A stretch of DNA of 64,000 nucleotides from Clostridium tunisiense TJ. GTDB lineage: Bacteria > Bacillota > Clostridia > Clostridiales > Clostridiaceae. Position 1 is the first letter of the stretch, and each line of letters opens with the position of its first letter. Location: NCBI RefSeq assembly GCF_000300195.1, contig NZ_AMQH01000012.1, positions 1-64,000 of the forward strand, read 5' to 3'. Under the pieces are notes generated by a model that was not told the origin of the DNA, searched no databases, and worked only from the letters and a program-made list of their open reading frames with translations. Below are positions 35,980-43,962 of the stretch, one piece after another. The position numbers and the translations under genes were made by a program.

Positions 35980-36537
35980 TTATTTTGCCCTTTGTAAAAC
36001 AGGGTAATTTGAATTTTGTTTCCTAAAATGTAAGACTTTCATTATTGTAGGGATGGCATTAAAAAGAGCAGTTGAGGTTACCTTTCCATAATCATAATCA
36101 GGATTAAAGTTTGCATTGTTATTAAGTTCAACAACCTTTGATGACTCAGCAACTAACTCAATGACTCCAAAAATCACTCCTGTTATGGAGGGATCTATAA
36201 AACCATAGGAAGCATCAAGTTTTAAAAAAGTTGGGTTTAATGCTTTTAAGAATTTAAAAGTATTAATAAAACCATTATAATTTTTTTCTGTACTTTTATT
36301 TATAATTTTAATATTAAATAAATAAACATTAACATAAGTGGTATCTTCATTCTTAGCTATAACGCACTTAAATATTGGATTCATCCAATGAATACTCAGA
36401 TGAAATTTTGAGTACTCTTCAAGATCAAATCTAAAAAAAACCTTTATTGGTACTAATGTTAATAATACTAAAGTCATCACTAAAAAGGTAACGGTAATTA
36501 GTATTAATAATACTAATATGATAGTTAATATGTACAT
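35980..36537 (-). CDS. DUF2953 domain protein (YtfI-like)
   Basis: 185 residues. A long N-terminal hydrophobic segment (MYILTIILVLLILITVTFLVM) anchors it. A strand-rich domain follows, with IKVFFRFDLEEYSKFHLSIHW and a YGFIDPSITGVIFGVIEL block typical of DUF2953. The ATG at 36537 is supported by GGAG eight bases upstream; a farther ATG at 36588 would add 17 unlikely residues. Forms an operon with gerW. Presumed forespore-membrane partner of GerW, by conserved gene order only. Confidence 0.85.
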   Translation of the reverse strand: MYILTIILVLLILITVTFLVMTLVLLTLVPIKVFFRFDLEEYSKFHLSIHWMNPIFKCVIAKNEDTTYVNVYLFNIKIINKSTEKNYNGFINTFKFLKALNPTFLKLDASYGFIDPSITGVIFGVIELVAESSKVVELNNNANFNPDYDYGKVTSTALFNAIPTIMKVLHFRKQNSNYPVLQRAK

Positions 36538-36896
36538 AATAACATCTCCAATGCTAATTGAAATGTGATAAGAAACATGCTTCATCATTATTATGGCACT
36601 GAATTGAAAAAGTATTAGATGTAATTTCTAGGTAAAATCTCATTACTTATGAGATTTGTAAATGCACTACTTAATTGCATAATGCTAGGATAAATTAACT
36701 TGTTTTAAAGCCATTATAAAGATAAGTTTTAACTTATTTAAGTAACATTGGAAATTTATATTCACATTAATAATCACAACACTTAAGTGGGCTATTTAAA
36801 CCAAAGTTGATAGGAAGCTAAAGCTATAGGTGTTTTTTAAATTAATTTCCATTGGCTTTTCTGTTACAAAGCTTTAATCTAGCACATTTTTCGCAT
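36538..36896. other. Spacer upstream of the ytfI-gerW operon
   Basis: No gene. On the minus strand, CATAATA (36595-36589) resembles the -10 of forespore sigma factors, though no matching -35 is clear. A perfect hairpin AAATCTCAT (36635-36643) with ATGAGATTT (36649-36657) lies about 100 bp upstream of ytfI. The remainder is AT-rich without evident signals. Confidence 0.3.
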
Positions 36897-36933
36897 AAAA
36901 AAAGATCTACCTTACACAGGTAAATCTTTTTTA
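36897..36933 (-). terminator. Terminator of the NCS2 permease gene
   Basis: AAAAAGATCTACCT pairs with AGGTAAATCTTTTT around TACAC, one mismatch, with T/A runs on both sides, 7 bp past the stop. Confidence 0.8.
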
Positions 36934-36939
36934 TAATTT

Positions 36940-38235
36940 TTAATGTATGAAAAATTTTAATAAAAACAATCCGCTAATAACGTAGGTAGCAAAGGATATT
37001 TCCTTAAACTTACCAGTAGCAACTTTTATTATAACATAAGAAATCATACCAAAGGCAATTCCGTCAGCAATGCTATAAGTCACTGGCATTATTATTAAAG
37101 TAATGAATGCAGGGATAGCTTCAGAAAAGTTAACTAAGTCTATATCTTTTATGGGTTCAAGCATAAATAATCCAACTAATACTAAAGCTGGTGATGTTGC
37201 TGGAGAGGGAATCATTAAAAATAATGGTGATAAAAATAAGGCAATAGCAAACATTACTGAGGTAGATACTGCTGTAAGACCAGTTCTGCCACCTTCTGCC
37301 ACTCCAGAAGCACTTTCTACATATGCAGTTAGAGCACTAGTTCCTAAACAAGCACCAACTGTAGTTCCAATTGCATCAGCAAGTAAAGCTTGTTTTGCTC
37401 TCGGTACGTTTCCGTTAATATCCAACATGTTAGCCTTAGTTGCCACACCTACAAGAGTTCCTATAGTATCAAACATATCCATAAACAAAAGTGTGAATAA
37501 GACAACGGCCATATCTAAGGTAAATACATGAGTCCATTCAAAGTTAAAGAATGTAGGTGCAACAGATGGAGGAATACTTAAAATACTTTTTGGTATTTGA
37601 GTAATTCCCATTGGGATTCCAATAAGTGTAGTTGCAATAATGCCGATAAGTAGAGCCCCTTTAACTTTTCTAGCAACTAGAATACTAGTTAAAATAATTC
37701 CAATAATAGCTAATATTGTATAAGGATCCTTCAAGTTTCCAAGAGCAAGAAGAGCACCGCCTTCAGGATGTACAACTATATGAGCATTATCAAGTCCAAG
37801 AATAGCGATAAATAGGCCTATTCCTACAGAGATTGCTCTTTTGATATTTAAGGGAAGACTATTTATAATAGCTTCACGAACATTAAATACAGTTAGAAGT
37901 ATAAAAATTAATCCTTCTAAAAATACAGCAGTCATAGCAAATTGCCAAGAATATCCCATTACTTTACATACAGTAAAGGCAAGAAAAGCGTTGAGGCCCA
38001 TTCCAGGTGCAGCAGCAAAAGGAAGCTTTGCATAAATTCCTATTAGTAAGGTTGCAACTATTGATGAAATGGCTGTTGCAGTAAATACTGCTCCAAAATC
38101 CATACCAGCTTGAGATAAAATACTTGGATTTACTACTAGTATGTAAGCCATAGTCATAAAAGTAGTTATACCTGCTAATACTTCAGTTTTAAAAGTAGTA
38201 TTATTTTCTTTTAATTTAAAATATGATTCAAACAT
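36940..38235 (-). CDS. NCS2-family purine permease (PbuG/AzgA-like)
   Basis: 431 residues, about 12-14 membrane helices; imports hypoxanthine, guanine or adenine with protons. Seen: LAGITTFMTMAYILVVNPSIL, FAAAPGMGLNAFLAF, LLFMDMFDTIGTLVGV and GACLGTSALTAYVESASGVAEGGRTGL, all family blocks. GGAG lies 8 bases before the ATG. I looked for a purine riboswitch upstream and did not find one. A CGAA-N4-TTCG dyad at 38323-38334 may be an operator. Confidence 0.93.
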   Translation of the reverse strand: MFESYFKLKENNTTFKTEVLAGITTFMTMAYILVVNPSILSQAGMDFGAVFTATAISSIVATLLIGIYAKLPFAAAPGMGLNAFLAFTVCKVMGYSWQFAMTAVFLEGLIFILLTVFNVREAIINSLPLNIKRAISVGIGLFIAILGLDNAHIVVHPEGGALLALGNLKDPYTILAIIGIILTSILVARKVKGALLIGIIATTLIGIPMGITQIPKSILSIPPSVAPTFFNFEWTHVFTLDMAVVLFTLLFMDMFDTIGTLVGVATKANMLDINGNVPRAKQALLADAIGTTVGACLGTSALTAYVESASGVAEGGRTGLTAVSTSVMFAIALFLSPLFLMIPSPATSPALVLVGLFMLEPIKDIDLVNFSEAIPAFITLIIMPVTYSIADGIAFGMISYVIIKVATGKFKEISFATYVISGLFLLKFFIH

Positions 38236-38322
38236 TTTCTAGTCTCCTTTTATGAGTTATGAAATTGAATTATTACCATTGTCTATATTATCAAAAACCG
38301 TAGAGTTTATCAAGGGAAAATA

Positions 38323-38334
38323 CGAACAATTTCG
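38323..38334. promoter_or_regulatory. Small CGAA/TTCG dyad in the divergent region
   Basis: CGAACAATTTCG, an inverted CGAA repeat, stands out in very AT-rich DNA between the purine permease and the sigma-54 activator. It recalls CGAA half sites of PurR boxes but with too short a spacer. Weak. Confidence 0.25.
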
Positions 38335-38472
38335 ATAAAATTCTACAAAATGTTTTGTGAGTTTTTTTATTAATAAGATTGATTAATAAAAAAATAATTA
38401 TATAAATAGTTTTGTATTTATGTAATTAAAATATTATAATAAAATAAATAAAAGGTTAGGAGGATAAAGGTT

Positions 38473-40383
38473 GTGGCATTAGATAGTATTAAGGATTCTG
38501 TACAAGAGGTGGCTGAGGCTATTTCTGCAGTGCTTCATGTAGATGTTACTATAATTGATAATAGTTTTAAAAGAATCGCTGCCACGGGAGATTATAAGAA
38601 GCTTATAGGAAGTAAAATTCCATCGAAATGTTTGTTTGAATATATACTGAAGGAGAAGAAACCTCTTTACATAAAAAGAAATCCCACAAGAGAGGATGAA
38701 TTTTTACCTGATTTAGTATGTAATACCTGTGAAGCAAAGGATACTTGCACAGAATTTGCTACAGTAGGTTATCCCATAATGAAAAATGAGGACGTTGTTG
38801 GAATAATAGGAATAAATGTTTTTGATGAAAAACAGTGTGATATTATCTCTAAAGACTTTAATTCTATGATAGTATTTTTGAATAAATTAAGCACCTTATT
38901 AGTAGGCAATATAATTTACAAAGACACTATTAAAAATTTAGAAATTCAAAAGGAAGAAACAAATCATATTATTGATAGTTTAAATGATGGGATTTTATGT
39001 ATTGATAACAATGGATTTGTGAAATATTTAAATAGAAAAGGTGAAAAACTTTTAGATGTATCTGAGGCGTCAATAAAGAATAATCATGTTAATACTGTAC
39101 TTCCTGACTTAAATGTAGGACTACTTGGAAGAGAATTTCAAGGAAAAGCTTTTAATTTTCATAGCAAAAAGCAAAGTTTTTTAGTGAAAAGTAGCCCAAT
39201 CATTTGGAGTGGAGAAAGGGTTAGTAATATAGTTCAGTTTAATAAAAAAAGTGATGAGGTTAGAGCGGCTTATAAATTACTAGGCGGTAGCAACATAGTC
39301 AGATTTGAGGATATTATTGGAGAGAGTAATAGCATTAAAAATGTAAAAGTAATGGCTAAAAGTATTGCAAAAACTGATTCAACGGTAATCTTAAGAGGGG
39401 AAAGTGGGACTGGTAAGGAACTGTTTGCAAGATCTATTCATTATGAAAGCCATAGAGAAGAAGCCCCCTTTATAGCAGTAAACTGTGCATCCATTCCAGA
39501 TAACTTACTAGAAAGTGAATTTTTTGGGTATGAAGGTGGAGCTTTTTCAGGGGCTAGAAGAGAAGGTCAAATTGGAAAATTCGAATTGGCCAGTGGAGGA
39601 ACCATATTTTTGGATGAAATAGGGGATCTTCCTTTACATCTTCAACCTAAAATTCTTAGAGTACTTCAGGAACATAGTTTTAGAAAAATTGGTGGAAAAG
39701 AAGAGATATACGTAGATGTAAGAGTAATTGCTGCAACAAATAAAAACTTAGAGGCAATGGTGAAAAATGGTGAATTTCGAGAAGATTTATACTATAGATT
39801 AAACGTAATACCTATATATCTTCCAAGCCTTAAGGAAAGAGGAGAAGATATCTTTTTATTAAGCAAATACCTACTTAGCAAATTTTGTTGTAGATTTAAT
39901 ATGAAAGCTAAGCAAATCTCACAGGAAGTTAAAGAAATTTTCAACACTTACTCTTGGCCAGGAAATATTAGAGAATTAGAAAATGTAATTGAGTATGCTG
40001 TTAATATTGCCAAAGAAGAGGTCATAGGCATCAAGAGTTTACCAGTAAACTTTATTAATAAAAAAAGATATTTACTAGAAGAAATAAATTCAGATTCAAC
40101 AAATATTAGTGGTTCAATGAAGAATATTCAAAATGAAGAAAGTAATTTAAGTTTAGAAAGAGTCATTGAATCCAATATTAATGTAGTAGGTAACAATATT
40201 GGGTTAGAAGCGATAAAAAGTAAGGGATTAAAATCCACAGTAGAAGAATTTGAAAAAAATATTTTATTAGAAATGATTAACACCTATGGAAATCATGGCG
40301 AGGGAAAAAATAAAATAATAGAAGCTTTAGATATAGACTTATCTACTTTATATAGAAAACTGAAGAAATATAATTTGCAATAA
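38473..40383 (+). CDS. Sigma-54-dependent activator, likely of the cysteine desulfidase gene
   Basis: 636 residues. Residues 1-150: GAF-like sensor with a Cys cluster, C83-x2-C86-x5-C92, plus Cys53 and Cys122. Residues 160-260: PAS domain. Residues 275-510: AAA+ domain with Walker A GESGTGKE (309-316), sigma-54 loop GAFSGA (356-361; usually GAFTGA), Walker B TIFLDEIGD and arginine finger region. Residues 590-636: Fis-type helix-turn-helix. The GTG start at 38473 follows AGGAGG by 9 bases. Its stop lies within the first of three palindromic candidate activator sites, and a sigma-54 promoter and cysteine desulfidase gene follow. The layout fits the CdsR regulator described in Clostridioides difficile; the Cys cluster as thiol or metal sensor is inference. 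Confidence 0.9.
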   Translation: MALDSIKDSVQEVAEAISAVLHVDVTIIDNSFKRIAATGDYKKLIGSKIPSKCLFEYILKEKKPLYIKRNPTREDEFLPDLVCNTCEAKDTCTEFATVGYPIMKNEDVVGIIGINVFDEKQCDIISKDFNSMIVFLNKLSTLLVGNIIYKDTIKNLEIQKEETNHIIDSLNDGILCIDNNGFVKYLNRKGEKLLDVSEASIKNNHVNTVLPDLNVGLLGREFQGKAFNFHSKKQSFLVKSSPIIWSGERVSNIVQFNKKSDEVRAAYKLLGGSNIVRFEDIIGESNSIKNVKVMAKSIAKTDSTVILRGESGTGKELFARSIHYESHREEAPFIAVNCASIPDNLLESEFFGYEGGAFSGARREGQIGKFELASGGTIFLDEIGDLPLHLQPKILRVLQEHSFRKIGGKEEIYVDVRVIAATNKNLEAMVKNGEFREDLYYRLNVIPIYLPSLKERGEDIFLLSKYLLSKFCCRFNMKAKQISQEVKEIFNTYSWPGNIRELENVIEYAVNIAKEEVIGIKSLPVNFINKKRYLLEEINSDSTNISGSMKNIQNEESNLSLERVIESNINVVGNNIGLEAIKSKGLKSTVEEFEKNILLEMINTYGNHGEGKNKIIEALDIDLSTLYRKLKKYNLQ

Positions 40384-40409
40384 TGCAAATAAATTCGCAT
40401 TATTGCAAA
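40374..40409 (+). promoter_or_regulatory. Two candidate activator sites in a 13-bp dyad
   Basis: TTGCA-ATAA-TGCAA (40375-40388) and its near copy TCGCA-TTAT-TGCAA (40395-40408) are centred 20 bp apart, on the same helix face. Together they form a perfect 13-bp inverted repeat (40374-40386 with 40397-40409). Centres are about 300 and 280 bp before the predicted sigma-54 start, a usual enhancer distance. The dyad overlaps the activator stop and might also act as a hairpin, but no T run follows. Confidence 0.6.
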
Positions 40410-40483
40410 GAAATAAGTGTAATTTGAACTAGATTTAGGTTTAATTTTATTGTAAACTCTAAATTTAGTTTATTTTTTTGCAA

Positions 40484-40505
40484 TACTGCAAAAAAATAAA
40501 TAAAA
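40484..40505 (+). promoter_or_regulatory. Third candidate activator site
   Basis: TTGCA-ATAC-TGCAA (40488-40501) repeats the TTGCA-N4-TGCAA palindrome of the upstream pair, inside a longer T6GCA/TGCA6 dyad, about 190 bp before the predicted start. Confidence 0.55.
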
Positions 40506-40657
40506 AAGGCTAATTAATACTATTAAGGAGCAAAATTTAAATTAATTACTATATAATAAGCTAAGATTATGAAATTATTTATAGAAATGCTACTGATGTT
40601 CCTCATATTTTTGATGAGTTATGAATAAACAATGGAAAAACCGTTATATCTTCTTTG

Positions 40658-40674
40658 TTGGCATGATTATTGCT
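40658..40674 (+). promoter_or_regulatory. Sigma-54 (-24/-12) promoter of the cysteine desulfidase gene
   Basis: TTGGCATGATTATTGCT matches the -24/-12 consensus TTGGCACR-N4-TTGCW at all but one strongly conserved position (C to T). GG and GC are correctly 10 bp apart. Start predicted near 40685, about 95 nt before the GTG start. Confidence 0.85.
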
Positions 40675-40780
40675 ATATAAATAATTAAGTATTTTAAATA
40701 TATGCGGAAGTATTATTATTTTAGAAGGTTGTAACCTTTCAATCATAATTAAACTATTAATTATTCGAGGAGTGGTAGAC

Positions 40781-42073
40781 GTGAGTATTTTAAATAAAGA
40801 AGATGTAATACAACAATTATTAGAAATAGTTAAAAGTGAAACAAAACCAGCAGTTGGTTGTACTGAACCAGTAGCAGTTGCATTAACTGTGGCTACAGCT
40901 AAAAAATACTTTAAAGGTGATGTTGTAAAGATCGATTTAAAGGTGAGCAGAAATATATATAAAAATGGTAAATCTGTTACTATTCCAAATACAACGGAAT
41001 GTGGAGTACATATGGCAGCTGCTTTAGGAGAAATCTGTGGTGATAGTGATGCTGGACTAATGGTATTTAAAAATGTGAATCAGGATCACGTAATTAAAGC
41101 TAAAGCCCTTATAGAAAACCAGGTGGTAAGTGTTACTCCTGTTAGTGATGAAGATGCAGTTTTTGTACAGGTTACTCTGCGTGGACATGAAGAGGAAGTT
41201 ATAGTTACATTAAGAGGTTCCCATACAAATATTGACCAGGTAGTAGTAAATGGAAAGGTGATTTTAAAGGGGGGATTGGTTAAAGTTAACACAGAAAGCT
41301 ATAGCTTTTTCAAGGCATTAACTTTAAAGGATCTAAGAATAATTGCTGAAGAAATTCCAAGTGAAAAATTAGCCTTTATAGATGATGGAATAATCATGAA
41401 TAAAGAAGCTGCTTATGAAGGGTTAAAAAGAAATAATGGACTTCATTGGGGATCATCTCTTTTAAAACTTCAAGAACAGGGTAAAATAGGAAAGGATTCA
41501 GCTACTACTGCAAGGATTTTAACAGCGGCAGGATCTGATTTAAGAATGGGTGGAGGAACTTGTCCAATAATGACTAGTGGCGGAAGTGGAAATCAAGGAT
41601 TATGTGTAATTCTACCTATCATGGTAGTGGCAGAAGACCTTGGTTTAGATAGAGATACCCTTAGAAGAGCTGTTTTCTTAGGTCATGCTGTTAATAATTT
41701 TGTTAAGAAGTATACAGGAAAATTATCAGCTATATGTGGCTGTGCTATTGCAGCAGGAATAGGTGCAGGAGCTGGGGTTTCCTGGCTTTTAGGAGGAAAA
41801 GACAAAGAAATTCAGGGCACTATTCACAATATGCTAGCAAATCTTACGGGAATGGTATGTGATGGAGCTAAGGAAAGTTGTGCCATTAAGCTATCAACAT
41901 CAGCAGCTGAGGCAATTATTTGTGCTTACCTAGCACAAAGTGGAACTATTGTTCCAACTAAAACAGGAATTATTGGCAATACTGCAGAGGGAACCATAGA
42001 AAACTTAGGATTACTTTGTAGAGATGGTTTTAGTAGGGCTGATGATGTGATGATAGCTATAGCTTGCGAATAA
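40781..42073 (+). CDS. cdsB: L-cysteine desulfidase (CdsB/CyuA, UPF0597 family)
   Basis: 430 residues; breaks L-cysteine to pyruvate, ammonia and sulfide with an iron-sulfur cluster. Seen: AVGCTEP with the cluster/catalytic Cys27, NTTECGVHMAAALG, GGTCPIMTSGGSGNQG, AICGCAIAAGIGAGAG, and DGAKESCAIKLSTSA. The start is a GTG at 40781, because GAGGAG (40767-40772) lies 8 bases upstream; an earlier in-frame GTG overlaps that site. Transcribed from the -24/-12 promoter at 40658, so it is predicted to be under the adjacent activator. Likely a cysteine detoxification or catabolism gene. Confidence 0.92.
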   Translation: MSILNKEDVIQQLLEIVKSETKPAVGCTEPVAVALTVATAKKYFKGDVVKIDLKVSRNIYKNGKSVTIPNTTECGVHMAAALGEICGDSDAGLMVFKNVNQDHVIKAKALIENQVVSVTPVSDEDAVFVQVTLRGHEEEVIVTLRGSHTNIDQVVVNGKVILKGGLVKVNTESYSFFKALTLKDLRIIAEEIPSEKLAFIDDGIIMNKEAAYEGLKRNNGLHWGSSLLKLQEQGKIGKDSATTARILTAAGSDLRMGGGTCPIMTSGGSGNQGLCVILPIMVVAEDLGLDRDTLRRAVFLGHAVNNFVKKYTGKLSAICGCAIAAGIGAGAGVSWLLGGKDKEIQGTIHNMLANLTGMVCDGAKESCAIKLSTSAAEAIICAYLAQSGTIVPTKTGIIGNTAEGTIENLGLLCRDGFSRADDVMIAIACE

Positions 42074-42094
42074 TATTTTAACTTTAAAAAGATA

Positions 42095-42134
42095 AAAGAG
42101 GTTTTCTATGGGTTGGACCATAGAAAACCTCTTT
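42095..42134. terminator. Bidirectional terminator, cdsB / haloperoxidase-like
   Basis: A perfect 17-bp inverted repeat (42095-42111 with 42118-42134) around GTTGGA. T-rich tail is better on the minus strand (TTTTATCTTTTT). Ends both convergent genes. Confidence 0.85.
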
Positions 42135-42137
42135 ACA

Positions 42138-43022
42138 TTAGGAGTTAATTTCAGGTGATAAGCTGTCTAGCACATATAAGTCATCTATATAAGGACAATG
42201 ACTATTTTCGTTAGAGGAAATAACTTGTTTATAAGGTGGAGGAGGTAGTTTTGCATTAAGGCTTTCCTTTAATGGATAGTCAACAAAGCATAGGTTAGTA
42301 TCACTTTGATTTTTCAACTTTTCTACTACCAGTTCTCCCACATATCTTCCTAAAGCTAATCCTTGTTCATTATCAATAGGATAATGAACCCCAGCATACA
42401 ACCTAGATAGTGCACATTCTTCAGCTAGTTCATGAAGACGGTGACTTTCACCTTCAAAAAAATAACTTAGCACAACTTCTGCACAACCTGCTACAACGCC
42501 ATGGCCAGCAGGATAACTTGGGTGTTTTGGCATGGGTAAAAATGAAGTGAAACTTTGATCTAATTGATTAGGTCTAGGAACTTTCCAAAGATACTTAAAA
42601 TACCAAGTGACAGCAAAGGCATCATTAAGGGCTGCATACACTGCAGCTAATATACGTGCAGCTTTAAAGGCAGTTACTTTATAGGTGTCTATTAATATAT
42701 CAATAATAGGAGCCCATTGTTTAGTAGCAGGACCAGTACCCCAATATTTAGCTATATTAATTTGTCTGGGAGTTAATGTTTTCTGAACTTCCTTGATAAC
42801 AGTAAGTTGCTTACCGTCAAAATCTATATTAGTATCTGGTTCCCTTATAGGGAAGGCTAATAAATTATCCTTATCATCAACAAATTGACCTTTATTATTT
42901 CGATGTAGAAAATAGGTTGGCCAAGTGCCTCCCATAGGGTCTTCAGAATAAGGGACACGGACCTCATTACCGTAAGATAACATAGACCAATTTCTGGGAA
43001 GATTATTATTTAAATTTGACAT
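42138..43022 (-). CDS. Vanadium-haloperoxidase-like PAP2-superfamily protein
   Basis: 294 residues. The PAP2/haloperoxidase phosphate- or vanadate-binding motifs are in order: K143-x6-RP (150-151), PAGH (171-174; Ser of the usual PSGH is Ala) and SRLYAGVHYPID (Ser206, Arg207, His213, Asp217). The all-helical core without membrane segments favours the soluble haloperoxidase-like branch rather than a lipid phosphatase. GAGGAG lies before the ATG. Activity in an anaerobe is unclear; an acid-phosphatase role is as likely. No informative neighbour. Confidence 0.82.
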   Translation of the reverse strand: MSNLNNNLPRNWSMLSYGNEVRVPYSEDPMGGTWPTYFLHRNNKGQFVDDKDNLLAFPIREPDTNIDFDGKQLTVIKEVQKTLTPRQINIAKYWGTGPATKQWAPIIDILIDTYKVTAFKAARILAAVYAALNDAFAVTWYFKYLWKVPRPNQLDQSFTSFLPMPKHPSYPAGHGVVAGCAEVVLSYFFEGESHRLHELAEECALSRLYAGVHYPIDNEQGLALGRYVGELVVEKLKNQSDTNLCFVDYPLKESLNAKLPPPPYKQVISSNENSHCPYIDDLYVLDSLSPEINS

Positions 43023-43372
43023 ATACTTTACTCCTCTTTATTATAATTTAGCATAAAAATAATTGATTTCTATGATTTAACTCTAATATATATTATGAGT
43101 AATCATAGAATATTGTCATATTAGGGAGCAAATTTATAATTAGATATAACAAAAATAATAATTGGTAAATATTTGAGTGGCAGATTTGATATATACTAAT
43201 ATTTTGGCAAAAGTTATGTAGTTTTTAGGAGTAGTCTATAGGCGACATTAGCTGCAGATGAATTTATTAATTAATTAATATTAATGTACATGACATAATT
43301 AGTAATAGGCTAAGATAGATATTCATGATAATATCATAATATTGTTGTAAATGTATTACCCAAAAATGAGCA
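43023..43372. other. AT-rich spacer, no gene seen
   Basis: About 350 bp between a terminator and the haloperoxidase-like start. It should hold that gene's promoter on the minus strand. I see no convincing RNA structure or ORF. Confidence 0.4.
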
Positions 43373-43373
43373 A

Positions 43374-43412
43374 AATAAATCCCTATACTCGCAGTGAATA
43401 TAGGGGCTTATT
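43374..43412 (-). terminator. Terminator of the 42-residue gene / spoVA transcript
   Basis: CCCTATA (43381-43387) pairs with TATAGGG (43399-43405), with AATAAA/TTATTT flanks extending the stem imperfectly. On the minus strand TTTATTTTG follows. Confidence 0.6.
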
Positions 43413-43541
43413 TTATACGTTAGGTAATCCTCTAACAGGTTTATGCATGTTTTTATCAGTTTCCATAGTAATAGGGTTTGCAGTTTTTGGATTTTTAGAT
43501 TTATTATTGTCTTTATTTTGTTTTTGAGATTTTGTAGACAT
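43413..43541 (-). CDS. Small basic protein (42 residues) beside spoVA
   Basis: A short ORF with a strong ribosome site (GGAGGTG, 6 bases before the ATG). The protein begins MSTKSQKQNKDNNKSKNPK, contains a TANPITMETDKNMHKP stretch and ends RGLPNV; it is very rich in Lys, Asn and Gln with no Cys or Trp. It follows spoVAE by 50 bp on the same strand, before a terminator, so it is likely the last gene of the spoVA transcript. Not recognised; composition recalls small spore proteins, but this is inference. Confidence 0.6.
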   Translation of the reverse strand: MSTKSQKQNKDNNKSKNPKTANPITMETDKNMHKPVRGLPNV

Positions 43542-43591
43542 AAGTAACACCTCCAATCTATTTTGCTTTTTAGTAAAAAAGTACACTTGTT

Positions 43592-43945
43592 TTATCCTCT
43601 AGGCTTAAATACTAAAGAGGCTAAAAAACCGAATATTATAGCAGCAGAAATCCCAGCACTAGTTATTTCAAAAGTTCCAGTAAGAATTCCAATTAAACCA
43701 GTTTGTTCTGCTTCCATCATAGCGCCTTTAACTAATGAGTTACCAAAGCTACTTATTGGTATTGTGGCACCTGCACCAGCAAACTTAACTAGGGGATCAT
43801 ACCAACCAAGGCCACCCAAAATTGCTCCTATCACCACCAGTGTGCTCATTGTATGGGCAGGAGTAAGTTTAAATCCATCCATCATTATTTGCCCAATTAC
43901 ACATATAGTTCCACCAACTACAAAGGCCCAAATAAATTTTTCCAT
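43592..43945 (-). CDS. spoVAE: Stage V sporulation protein AE
   Basis: 117 residues with three to four membrane helices; part of the SpoVA channel that moves Ca-dipicolinate into the forespore and out at germination. Seen: FIWAFVVGGTICVIGQ, TPAHTMSTLVVIGAILGGLG, GAGATIPISSFGNSLVKGAM, typical of SpoVAE/SpoVAEb. I place the start at ATG 43945, 9 bases after GGGGTG; a GTG at 43957 abuts that site. Last of spoVAC-D-E, 17 bp after spoVAD. Confidence 0.93.
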   Translation of the reverse strand: MEKFIWAFVVGGTICVIGQIMMDGFKLTPAHTMSTLVVIGAILGGLGWYDPLVKFAGAGATIPISSFGNSLVKGAMMEAEQTGLIGILTGTFEITSAGISAAIIFGFLASLVFKPRG

Positions 43946-43962
43946 AATTTCTTTCACCCCAC

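Noticed and set aside
38236-38400. Possible purine riboswitch before the NCS2 permease
   Set aside because: The conserved core pairing and loop bases of the purine aptamer could not be found on the minus strand.
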